A program made the position numbers and the translations under genes. The notes below the pieces were generated by a model. It was not told the DNA's origin, made no database searches, and saw nothing but the letters and a program-made list of their open reading frames with translations. DNA of 35,535 nt from Chloroflexota bacterium (GTDB lineage: Bacteria > Chloroflexota > UBA6077 > SHYK01). Positions 18,146 to 26,268 of the stretch are shown piece after piece; positions within the stretch are counted from its first letter, which is position 1, and the number at the start of each line of letters is the position of its first letter. Location of the stretch: assembly GCA_009377635.1 (NCBI GenBank), contig WHTR01000026.1:1-35535 (forward strand), written 5' to 3'.

Positions 18146-18826
18146 ATGGGCGTCCAAGATCGTCTCCGGACCGTCCGCGAACGGATCGACGAAGCGGCCG
18201 CCCGAAGCGGCCGCGCGCCGAACGCGGTGCAGCTCGTTGGGGTGTGCAAGGGCGTCGCACCCGAGCTGGTTGCCGAAGCGATCGAGGCGGGGCTGGAAGA
18301 TGTCGGCGAGAACCGCGTGCAGGACGCGGCGGCCAATAAACCGTTGATCTCGTCCGCGAGCACTCGGGAGTCGCGATGGCACATGGTCGGACACCTGCAG
18401 ACCAACAAGGCAAGGCTTGCCCTGCACGTATTTGATACAATCCAGTCCGTCGATAGCGTGCGCATCGCGCAGGCGCTGTCGCGTCTCGCGGAACGCATCG
18501 TCCCCGTTTTCCTCGAGGTCCAGTTCGCTCACGCACCGGACCGATTTGGGTTCCAGCCGGACGCGATCGCCGACGTCCTGGACGAGGTCCGAGCTCTCCC
18601 CAAGATCGACGTGGCAGGACTCATGACAGTTGCACCCCTTGGCCTGGACGAAGATGCCACGCGTCAGGTATTCCGCGCGCTGCGGGAGCGCCGGGACGAG
18701 GTCGTGGAGGCGCGACCGGATCTGCCGCGGCTGGACCTGTCGATGGGGATGACGAACGATTACTCCGTCGCAATCGAGGAGGGCGCCACCGTGGTTCGCA
18801 TCGGGCGCGCCATTTTCGCTGTTTAG
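18146..18826 (+). CDS. yggS: YggS-family PLP-binding protein
   Basis: VQLVGVCKGV; DVGENRVQDA; WHMVGHLQTNKAR; LSMGMTNDYSVAIEEGATVVRIGRAIF. SD ggtgaggagg upstream of ATG 18146. Confidence 0.92.
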   Translation: MGVQDRLRTVRERIDEAAARSGRAPNAVQLVGVCKGVAPELVAEAIEAGLEDVGENRVQDAAANKPLISSASTRESRWHMVGHLQTNKARLALHVFDTIQSVDSVRIAQALSRLAERIVPVFLEVQFAHAPDRFGFQPDAIADVLDEVRALPKIDVAGLMTVAPLGLDEDATRQVFRALRERRDEVVEARPDLPRLDLSMGMTNDYSVAIEEGATVVRIGRAIFAV

Positions 18827-18827
18827 T

Positions 18828-19115
18828 ATGTTTATTCAGTTCCTGGTCGCCTTCGTGCAGGCGCTCTTCACCGTGCTGTTCTGGGCAATCATCGGGCGCG
18901 CGCTGCTCTCGTGGTTCCGCATCAGCCCGAGCAATCCGTTTTTCCCGCTCAAGGCCATTCTCGACCAGATCACGGACCCCATTCTCGGGCCGCTGCGCCG
19001 GGTCGTTCCGACGATCGGGATGATCGACATCACTCCGATCGTCGCCCTGCTGCTCCTCCAGTTCGCGCAGGCGTTGCTGATCACGGCCCTCAACAACGTC
19101 GCGCGCGGATTCTAG
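18828..19115 (+). CDS. yggT: YggT-family membrane protein
   Basis: SWFRISPSNPFFPLKAILDQITDPILGPLRRVVPTIGMIDITPIVALLLLQ. Confidence 0.92.
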   Translation: MFIQFLVAFVQALFTVLFWAIIGRALLSWFRISPSNPFFPLKAILDQITDPILGPLRRVVPTIGMIDITPIVALLLLQFAQALLITALNNVARGF

Positions 19116-19144
19116 TGTTCTCTCGGGCCTGGATCGGGGGCTAG

Positions 19145-19150
19145 TATAAT
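19145..19150 (+). promoter_or_regulatory. Putative -10 element upstream of hisS
   Basis: Perfect TATAAT in the yggT-hisS gap; no convincing -35. Confidence 0.4.
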
Positions 19151-19186
19151 TCTGAGCCCCTCACGAACGATTCTTTGAGGTCATGC

Positions 19187-20458
19187 GTGTTTCAGGCACC
19201 GAGAGGAACGCAGGACGTCCTGCCAGAGGATGTTCCCTACTGGACGTATGTCGAAGAGGCAGCCCGACGATTTGCTGTCCTCTACGGCTACCAGGAAATC
19301 CGCACGCCCACGTTCGAGGACACGGAGCTCTTCTCCCACGGCGCTGGCGCGGCCACGGACGTGGTGGAGAAGGAGATGTACTCGTTTCGGGACAAGGGCG
19401 GCAAAGACCTGACGCTCCGCGCGGAGGGTACGGCGCCTGTCGTCCGTGCCTATCTCGAGCATGGCTTGCATGCGCGCCCCCAACCCGTTCGCGTTTTCAG
19501 CCTCATCAGCGTCTTCCGGTACGACCGCCCGCAGGCGGGGCGTCTCCGTGAGCACCACCAGTTCGACTGTGAGGCGATCGGGGATGAGGACCCGATCCTG
19601 GATGCGGAGATCATCACCCTCCTTTGGCGGTTCTTTGAGGCAATCGGATTGAAGCGGCTCGCGCTGCAGATCAACTCCATCGGCTGTCCGGTCTGTCGGC
19701 CCGCCTACCTGGAACGGCTGCGCGCTCACTACGCAGGGTTCGAGGAAACGCTGTGCGCCGACTGCCGGCGCCGCATGGAGAGGAACCTGCTCCGTCTCCT
19801 CGACTGCAAGGTGACGACGTGCCAACCGGTGGCCGATTCGGCCCCGGCGTTCCTCGACTACCTATGCGCCGCGTGCCGAGCGCACTTTGATCGGCTCAAG
19901 GCGGAGCTCGAGGCAGAGGGGATCCTGTCATTTCCCAACCACCGGCTCGTCCGAGGGCTCGACTACTACACGCGCACGGTCTTCGAGGTGTGGCCGCCGC
20001 AGGCAGGAGAACAGGCAGCGATCGGTGGCGGCGGCCGGTACGACGGCCTTGCCGAGCAGATCGGCGGCCGGCCGACGCCCGGCGTGGGCTTCGGCACCGG
20101 CATCGAGCGGTTGATCCTGAATCTGCGCCAGCAGGGAGTCGAGGTCGCGAGCTCCGTTCGCCCTGCCGTCTATGTTGCTCACCTCACCGATGCGGCGCGG
20201 CCCGCCGCGGCGCACTTCGTCCGGCAGCTCCGGGAGGCGGGCGTCCCGACGATGGCCGGTGTGGGGGTGCGCTCCCTGCGTACCCGGCTACGCCACGCGG
20301 ACGCCGCCGGAGTCCGCTGGACCGCCCTTTTCGGTGACGATGAGGTCCAGGCGGGCACCGTGTCTCTCCGAGACATGATCGCGGCCGTCGTCGAGACACA
20401 GCCCGTGGCGGCGGCGTTGCAGCGCATCTCGGGCCCTGCATCGGACGTGTCGGCATGA
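19187..20458 (+). CDS. hisS: Histidyl-tRNA synthetase
   Basis: VFQAPRGTQDVLPEDV; LRAEGTAPVVRAYLEH; FRYDRPQAGRLREHHQFDCEAIG; RGLDYYTRTVFEV. GTG 19187 (VFQAPRGTQD) preferred to TTG 19175. Confidence 0.95.
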   Translation: MFQAPRGTQDVLPEDVPYWTYVEEAARRFAVLYGYQEIRTPTFEDTELFSHGAGAATDVVEKEMYSFRDKGGKDLTLRAEGTAPVVRAYLEHGLHARPQPVRVFSLISVFRYDRPQAGRLREHHQFDCEAIGDEDPILDAEIITLLWRFFEAIGLKRLALQINSIGCPVCRPAYLERLRAHYAGFEETLCADCRRRMERNLLRLLDCKVTTCQPVADSAPAFLDYLCAACRAHFDRLKAELEAEGILSFPNHRLVRGLDYYTRTVFEVWPPQAGEQAAIGGGGRYDGLAEQIGGRPTPGVGFGTGIERLILNLRQQGVEVASSVRPAVYVAHLTDAARPAAAHFVRQLREAGVPTMAGVGVRSLRTRLRHADAAGVRWTALFGDDEVQAGTVSLRDMIAAVVETQPVAAALQRISGPASDVSA

Positions 20459-21540
20459 TCGCCATGAGTGACGAGATCGCCGCATCCGTCCGAGCCCGCA
20501 TCGACGAGGCCGAGGCGCGAACGAGAGAGATTGCCGAGCTGTTATCGCAGCCAGACGTCGTGGGCGACAGCCGGCGCCTTCAACAGCTGGGACGCGAACA
20601 GGCAGCGCTCCAGCCCATCCTCGATCACGGCCGCGCTCTACTCGACGTCGAGCGGCAGATCCGCGACAGCCAGCCCTTGATGCAGGATCCGGACCCCGAC
20701 GTACGGTCCCTTGCGGAGCAGGAGATCGAAGAGCTGGAGGCCCGACGCAGCGCCCTCGCGGCGGACCTGCTTGAGCTCCTGCAGCCGCGCGACCCGAACG
20801 ATGAGCGCGACGTGATCGTGGAGATCCGAGCGGGGACTGGTGGCGATGAGGCAGCGCTCTTCGCGGCCGACCTTCTGCGCATGTACCTCAGATACGCGGA
20901 AAGCCGCCGATGGAAAACGGAGCTTCTCAGCACCAGCGCCACCGCCCTCGGGGGATTCAAGGAGGTTGTCGTCGAGGTCGCTGGCACGGGAGCGTACAGC
21001 CGGCTGAAGTTCGAAAGCGGCGTCCACCGTGTCCAGCGCGTGCCGGTCACAGAGGCCGGCGGCCGCATCCACACGTCGACAGCTACGGTGGCCGTCCTCC
21101 CTCGGGCCGAGGAGGTCGACGTGCAGATCGCGGAGGAGGATCTGCGCGTGGACGTATTCCGCGCCCAAGGTCCTGGCGGGCAGAGTGTCAACACGACGGA
21201 TTCGGCCGTGCGTATCACCCATCTCCCCACCGGCATCGCCGCGACGTGCCAGGACGAGAAGAGCCAGTTCAAGAATAAGTCGAAGGCGATGGCCGTGCTC
21301 CGCGCCCGTCTCTACGACCTTCAGATGCAGCAACAACATGACCAGGTGGCGGAGATGCGGCGTGCGCAGGTCGGCATGGGAGGGCGGGCCGAGAAGATTC
21401 GGACCTATAATTTTCGGGAGAACCGGGTCTCCGACCACCGGATCGGTCTGACGCTGTTCAATCTCGACGGCATCATGCAAGGCCAGATCGATCCACTCAT
21501 CGAGCCCCTCGTGGTCGCATCCCGTCAGGTTCACCGGTGA
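20455..21540 (+). CDS. prfA: Peptide chain release factor 1
   Basis: GGQ motif in AQGPGGQSVNTTDSAVRITHLPTG; RVPVTEAGGRIHTSTATVAV with RF1-type PxT; RENRVSDHRIGLTL. Confidence 0.95.
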   Translation: MIAMSDEIAASVRARIDEAEARTREIAELLSQPDVVGDSRRLQQLGREQAALQPILDHGRALLDVERQIRDSQPLMQDPDPDVRSLAEQEIEELEARRSALAADLLELLQPRDPNDERDVIVEIRAGTGGDEAALFAADLLRMYLRYAESRRWKTELLSTSATALGGFKEVVVEVAGTGAYSRLKFESGVHRVQRVPVTEAGGRIHTSTATVAVLPRAEEVDVQIAEEDLRVDVFRAQGPGGQSVNTTDSAVRITHLPTGIAATCQDEKSQFKNKSKAMAVLRARLYDLQMQQQHDQVAEMRRAQVGMGGRAEKIRTYNFRENRVSDHRIGLTLFNLDGIMQGQIDPLIEPLVVASRQVHR

Positions 21541-22460
21541 ACGCGTTCTCCCCGAGCCCAGCTCCCTCGAACGTGTCCGCGCTCCTCGCCGAGGCGCGCG
21601 ACCGGATGGAGCAGGCGGGGGCTGACTCACCATGGCTCACAGCGCTCGTGCTGCTGGAGCATGCCACGGGTCTCGGGCGGGAGGATGTGCTCGCGCATCC
21701 CGATCGGATCCTTTCTCCTCCCGAGCTCGATCAATATCAAGACCTTGTCGACCGCAGATGCGCGCGGGAGCCGGTCGCGTACATCCTCGGCTACCGCGAA
21801 TTCTACGGGAGGCGTTTCGCGGTGACGCCGGCCACGCTCATCCCGCGTCCCGAGACGGAGACGCTGGTCCACCTCGCGCTCGACCGGTTCCGGCCCCTTG
21901 AGCCAGAAGAGTCACGTGGCGAACGTGCGGGCGTCGGGAGTAGCCGCTACGCGGTCTTGGATGTCGGCACCGGATGTGGGGCAATTGTCGTGTCGCTGCT
22001 CGTTCAGGAACCACGGCTGGCCGCTGTCGGGACCGACAGCGCACAAGACGCGCTGGCCGTGGCGCGGCGCAACGCGGAGAGCCACGGCGTACTGGAGCGC
22101 CTGCGACTCGTCGGCTGTCACCTGACCGACGCGATCGCGGGACGTTTCCCGCTGGTCGTGGCGAATCTGCCGTACGTGCCCTCCGACCAGATGGACGCGC
22201 TGGACCCGGAGGTCGCCCACCACGAGCCGCGACATGCCATCGACGGTGGACCGGACGGAATGTCAGTGATTCGGGCCTTTCTCCCCGCTCTGAGTCAAGT
22301 TCTTGTGCCGGGCGGCGTTGCTCTCCTCGAGATCGGAGAGGGGCAGGCCGCCGAGCTGGTGGAACGGGCGAGGGATCTCTTTCCGGAGTGGACCGTCGGA
22401 GCTGAGCGAGACGAAGCGGGAATGGATCGGTTCCTCGTCGTGGAACGCCGCGAGGGGTGA
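21537..22460 (+). CDS. prmC: Release factor glutamine N5-methyltransferase (HemK/PrmC)
   Basis: YILGYREFYGRRFAVTPATLIPRPETETLV; DVGTGCGAIVVSLL; ANLPYVPSDQMDALDPEV. GTGA overlap with prfA. Confidence 0.92.
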   Translation: MNAFSPSPAPSNVSALLAEARDRMEQAGADSPWLTALVLLEHATGLGREDVLAHPDRILSPPELDQYQDLVDRRCAREPVAYILGYREFYGRRFAVTPATLIPRPETETLVHLALDRFRPLEPEESRGERAGVGSSRYAVLDVGTGCGAIVVSLLVQEPRLAAVGTDSAQDALAVARRNAESHGVLERLRLVGCHLTDAIAGRFPLVVANLPYVPSDQMDALDPEVAHHEPRHAIDGGPDGMSVIRAFLPALSQVLVPGGVALLEIGEGQAAELVERARDLFPEWTVGAERDEAGMDRFLVVERREG

Positions 22461-22463
22461 GGG

Positions 22464-23150
22464 GTGCGGCGCGACCAACCATCAAATGCGGGGCCGTTCT
22501 CACAGGCATCGCGTCTGCTCACGTGGCCCGACGATGATGCTGGGCAGCGGGAGTTGGCGGACTCTGCCGCTCAGGTGCTCCGAGCGAGCGGGCTCGTCGT
22601 CTATCCGACCGACACAGTGTATGGCCTCGGAGCGCTCCCGTCGCTTCCAGACGCCATTCAGCGGATCTACGCGGTGAAGGGACGTCCCGATGAGAAGGCG
22701 ATCGTCTGGCTGGTGTCTTCCGGCCACGATGTGGCCCAATGGTGCGGCGTGGACTCCCGGTTCGAGCGCCTCGCTGAGCGTTTCTGGCCTGGCGCATTGA
22801 CGCTCGTGTTGCCGCGCCTTCACCCGCAAGCCGACGGCCTGCGCACGCTCGGCGTGCGAGTACCTGCGCATCCCGCTGCCCTGAGGGTGATCGAGGCCGC
22901 GGGTGGTGTCGTGGCGACGACGAGCGCCAACCGCGCGGGCCGGGCCAGCGCGCGGACGGCGCGGGACGCCGCGTCCGAAATCGGGAACCACGTCGATCTC
23001 ATCATTGACGGCGGCGCAGCGCCGGTTGGTGTGGAATCCACCGTTCTTGATCTGTCGACCGATCCGGTGACAGTGCTTCGGGCCGGCGCCATCCCCGTGG
23101 ACGAGATCGAGTCCGTCATCGGGGCTTCGGTCGCCCGGCTGTCATACTAA
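22464..23150 (+). CDS. L-threonylcarbamoyladenylate synthase (Sua5/YrdC/YwlC)
   Basis: GLVVYPTDTVYGLGAL; YAVKGRPDEKAI; FWPGALTLVL; VVATTSANRAG; GVESTVLDLS. Confidence 0.93.
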   Translation: MRRDQPSNAGPFSQASRLLTWPDDDAGQRELADSAAQVLRASGLVVYPTDTVYGLGALPSLPDAIQRIYAVKGRPDEKAIVWLVSSGHDVAQWCGVDSRFERLAERFWPGALTLVLPRLHPQADGLRTLGVRVPAHPAALRVIEAAGGVVATTSANRAGRASARTARDAASEIGNHVDLIIDGGAAPVGVESTVLDLSTDPVTVLRAGAIPVDEIESVIGASVARLSY

Positions 23151-23151
23151 A

Positions 23152-23220
23152 CGGAATCCAAATTGAGACCCGCAAGATGTGGAGATGCTTCGCATTCGTG
23201 TCTGCGGAATGCGGGAGTCA
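23152..23220. repeat. Inverted-repeat element upstream of rpiB
   Basis: TGAGACCCGCA (23164-23174) versus TGCGGGAGTCA (23210-23220), with inner CGCATTC/GAATGCG. Related to 23754-23813. Confidence 0.5.
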
Positions 23221-23256
23221 AAGAGGATTGAGAATAGTGATGCGGAAGGAGACAGC

Positions 23257-23709
23257 ATGATCGTGGCCGTCGGCTGCGACCACAACGGTCTCACCATCAA
23301 GGATGCCGTGCGGCGCGAGCTTGAGGCGCGAGGGATCACGGTCCGAGACCTTACTCCGCCGTTGCCGGCGAACGGCGTGGACTACCCGGACGTTGCGGCG
23401 GACGTTGCTCGGGCCGTGGCTGCCGGCGACGCGGACCGGGGAGTCCTGGTCTGCGGGACGGGCCAGGGCATGAGCATCGCCGCCAACAAGGTGCCGGGGA
23501 TCCGGGCTGCGGTCTGCTCGGAGCCGTACAGTGCCCGCATGAGCCGAGAAGACAACGACGCGAACGTCCTGTGCATGGGCGGGCGCACGATCGGACTGGG
23601 CGCAGCGCTGGAGATCCTCAACGTCTGGCTCAACGTCACACCCTCGTCCGAGGATCGCCACGTCCGTCGCAGGGGGAAGATCGCAACCCTCGAAGAGCAC
23701 CGGCCGTGA
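23257..23709 (+). CDS. rpiB: Ribose-5-phosphate isomerase B (RpiB/LacA/LacB family)
   Basis: VGCDHNGLTIKDAV; GVLVCGTGQGMSIAANKVPGIRAAVCSEPYSARMSREDNDANVLCMGGRTIG. SD ggaaggag before ATG 23257. Confidence 0.92.
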   Translation: MIVAVGCDHNGLTIKDAVRRELEARGITVRDLTPPLPANGVDYPDVAADVARAVAAGDADRGVLVCGTGQGMSIAANKVPGIRAAVCSEPYSARMSREDNDANVLCMGGRTIGLGAALEILNVWLNVTPSSEDRHVRRRGKIATLEEHRP

Positions 23710-23753
23710 TTCCCAGCGACACGCCCGCCTCATATGCCCGGCGCCATTTTCAT

Positions 23754-23813
23754 TCCACGGTGAGACCCGCATTCCGTAGGCACACTACCGTGCGGGATTC
23801 ACCGTGGATTCCG
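23754..23813. repeat. Long imperfect hairpin between convergent rpiB and argD (possible bidirectional terminator or REP-like element)
   Basis: TCCACGGTGAGACCCGCA (23754-23771) pairs with TGCGGGATTCACCGTGGA (23791-23808), about 16 of 18 bp, with an inner GTAG/CTAC stem. No clear T-tract. Confidence 0.7.
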
Positions 23814-23850
23814 TTAAGTCATCACGAGCGTGGCGGCCGGCGGTGTCGGG

Positions 23851-25071
23851 TCAGCCGGCCGAGAGGGTGGCATCGAGGATCTGCACCGCCTCGTCGACCT
23901 CCTCCTGGCTGACAATCAGTGGCGGCACGAAGCGCAGCGTCCGAGCGGACAGCGCGTTGGCGACGAGGCCGCGCTCTCGAAGCGCCTGGAGCACCTCCGG
24001 TGCCCGCTCCTGAGCCAGATCGACCCCGATCAGGAGACCGCGGCCCCGGATGTCCGCAATGTCGGGGTGGCGCGCACGCAGGTCACCAAGGCGTTCCATG
24101 AAGTACCGCCCCACGGCGGCCACGTGCGCCACGAGGTTCAGCGATTCGATCTCCCGCTGCACAGTGAGGGCCACTGCGCAGGCGAGGGGATTGCCCCCGA
24201 AGGTCGACGCATGATCGCCGGGCTCGAAGACCGAGCAGTGCTCTTTGGCGAGCGTGGCCCCGATGGGGAATCCGCTCCCCAGGCCCTTCGCTAACGTCAT
24301 GACATCCGGCTCGATGCCCCACTGCTCGTGAGCCCAGAGCGTCCCAGTTCGGCCGACCCCGGTTTGCACCTCGTCGAGGATGAGGAGGAGCCCTCTCTCA
24401 TCACAGAGGTGACGCACGTCCGCGAGGTACTCTTCCGAGGCGGGGTACAGGCCTCCTTCGGCCTGGATCGGCTCGAGGATCACCGCGACCGTGTCGTCGT
24501 GGACAGCGTCGGCCAGCGCATCCACGTTGTTGAAGGGGACGAAGTCAAATCCGTCGGGGAGGGGCTCGAACGGCTGGCGGTAGGCACTATTCGCTGTCGC
24601 GGCAAGCGTCGCCAGGGTTCTTCCGTGGAATGCGTTTTCGGCCGCGATGATCCGGTACGCGCCGCTCCGGTGGGCCTTGCCCCACTTGCGGGCGAGCTTG
24701 AACGCTGCCTCGTTCGCTTCACCACCGCTGTTGCAGAAGAAGATCCGGTCGAAGGGCGACCGCTCGATCAGGAATTCGGCCAGCTCGATCTGCGGCAGCG
24801 TGTAGAGCAGGTTCGAGGTCTGAATGAGCTGGGCTGCCTGACGGGCGACCGTTTCAGCGACCGCGGGTGGCGCGTGCCCCAGACTGCAGACCGCAAGCCC
24901 TCCGAGAAAATCGAGATACGGCCGCCCGTCCACATCCCAGATCCGGCACCCCTCGCCGCGGTCGACCACGATGGGGTAGCGCCGTTGGGTGGACATGAGG
25001 ACGCGGCTCTCGCGCTCCGTCCATGTGGCGGCCGGCAACGATGTGTCGGTGATTGCCGATTGCTCTGCCAT
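23851..25071 (-). CDS. argD: Acetylornithine aminotransferase
   Basis: YPIVVDRGEGCRIWDVDGRPYLDFLGGLAVCSLGH; FFCNSGGEANEAAFKLARK; LILDEVQTGVGRTG; TLAKGLGSGFPIGA. Start MAEQSAI preferred to the track ORF start. Confidence 0.92.
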   Translation of the reverse strand: MAEQSAITDTSLPAATWTERESRVLMSTQRRYPIVVDRGEGCRIWDVDGRPYLDFLGGLAVCSLGHAPPAVAETVARQAAQLIQTSNLLYTLPQIELAEFLIERSPFDRIFFCNSGGEANEAAFKLARKWGKAHRSGAYRIIAAENAFHGRTLATLAATANSAYRQPFEPLPDGFDFVPFNNVDALADAVHDDTVAVILEPIQAEGGLYPASEEYLADVRHLCDERGLLLILDEVQTGVGRTGTLWAHEQWGIEPDVMTLAKGLGSGFPIGATLAKEHCSVFEPGDHASTFGGNPLACAVALTVQREIESLNLVAHVAAVGRYFMERLGDLRARHPDIADIRGRGLLIGVDLAQERAPEVLQALRERGLVANALSARTLRFVPPLIVSQEEVDEAVQILDATLSAG

Positions 25072-25129
25072 CCGTTCCCTCGCAGCAAGTGGTCCGTGAC
25101 ACAAGGTTTGCTGGTTTGCGCAGCCGCGA

Positions 25130-25220
25130 CCCCTCTCCCGCGCCGCTTCGCGGCCCGGCCTCTCCCGCGGGGGGAGAGGCACACACGCTCCATCCCCCCT
25201 GGTGGGGGAGGGGAGAGGGG
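25130..25220. repeat. Nested palindromic element in argD leader
   Basis: Outer arms CCCCTCTCCC (25130-25139) / GGGAGAGGGG (25211-25220). Inner stems GCCGCttcGCGGC and CCTCTCCC/GGGAGAGG. Confidence 0.75.
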
Positions 25221-25262
25221 GTACAGACTCGGCAATTCTTGTTTCACGAAAGTCTTGCCCAG

Positions 25263-25397
25263 CTACCGTTCAGCTCGAGCAGAGTCCCGTTCCTGGCGCT
25301 CCTGCTCCCGCGGGTACTCCCGGAGAAACACGGTGACACCTGCCGCGAGTGCCGCGACGAGTGCCTTCCGGATCGCCGATTGAAGGGCTGGTGACAT
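25263..25397 (-). CDS. Putative 44-aa small protein between argB and argD
   Basis: ATG at 25397 (-) reads MSPALQSAIRKALVAALAAGVTVFLREYPREQERQERDSARAER then TAG. Preceded by GGGGGGAAAGC (SD-like). Below the apparent size cut-off of the supplied track. Confidence 0.55.
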   Translation of the reverse strand: MSPALQSAIRKALVAALAAGVTVFLREYPREQERQERDSARAER

Positions 25398-25440
25398 GCT
25401 TTCCCCCCAACGAGTCGTCGCGCGTATTTCAGCTCATTGC

Positions 25441-26268
25441 TCAGTCGCGGGCGAGGACCGTACCGATCGTCGTTGGTCGCAGGAGCACGTCCACGAGGGC
25501 GTGCGGCCGACGTCCGTCGAGAATTCGTACCTCTCCACCTCGGGAGAGCGCGTGGGAAGCCGCGTCCACCTTGGGGATCATGCCGCCGGTGATGATCCCA
25601 TCGGCGATCAGGCGTTGCGCCTGACGCGTGCTCAGACGGCGCTGGGGCTCCCCCGCCCCGTCAGCGATCCCGTCGACGTCGGTGAAGAAGACGAGTCGGT
25701 CCGCTCCCAGTGCCGCCGCGAGCTCGCCGGCGACGGTGTCCGCGTTGACGTTGACGAACGACCCCTCCTCCGTCACCGCGACCGGTGCGATCACGGCGAT
25801 GTACCCGGCGTCGAGGACGCACTCGACGGGCGCCAGATGCACGGACGTCACCTCCCCGACGAGCCCAAGCTCGGAATCCCGAGCGACTGCTTGCAGCATG
25901 CCGTCGTCGCTCCCCGAGAGTCCGACGGCCCGGCCACCCGAGGCGCCGATTCTCGCCACGACCTCGCCGTTAACGAGTCCGCTCAGGACCATGCGCACGA
26001 CGTCGAGGGTGTCTTCGTCAGTGTAGCGCAGCCCGCGAACGAAGTGGGTCTCCTTGCCGATGCGCCCCAACCAGGCCGTGATCAGGGGCCCGCCCCCGTG
26101 GACGAGCACGACCCGTGCGCCGCCGTGCTGCAGCAACGCGAGGTCGTCGAGCAGCGTATCCTCTCGCCCAACACTGCCGCCGAGCTTGAGGACCAATGTC
26201 TGACCGCCCACGATGGGGATGAGGTCCTCGGGGTTGGGGATTGGCGTTCTGGCCCTGGTCCCAGTCAC
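25441..26268 (-). CDS. argB: Acetylglutamate kinase
   Basis: LVLKLGGSV; VLVHGGGPLITAWL; NVNADTVAGELAAALGADRLVFFTDVDGI; GGMIPKVDAA. Confidence 0.93.
   Translation of the reverse strand: MTGTRARTPIPNPEDLIPIVGGQTLVLKLGGSVGREDTLLDDLALLQHGGARVVLVHGGGPLITAWLGRIGKETHFVRGLRYTDEDTLDVVRMVLSGLVNGEVVARIGASGGRAVGLSGSDDGMLQAVARDSELGLVGEVTSVHLAPVECVLDAGYIAVIAPVAVTEEGSFVNVNADTVAGELAAALGADRLVFFTDVDGIADGAGEPQRRLSTRQAQRLIADGIITGGMIPKVDAASHALSRGGEVRILDGRRPHALVDVLLRPTTIGTVLARD

Noticed and set aside
23190-23212. CGCATTC/GAATGCG stem upstream of rpiB as an intrinsic terminator for sua5
   Set aside because: No following T-run; better explained as part of the inverted-repeat element.
24328-25383. 351-aa + ORF opposite argD and its leader
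   Set aside because: Antisense shadow of ArgD that also crosses the palindromic element.
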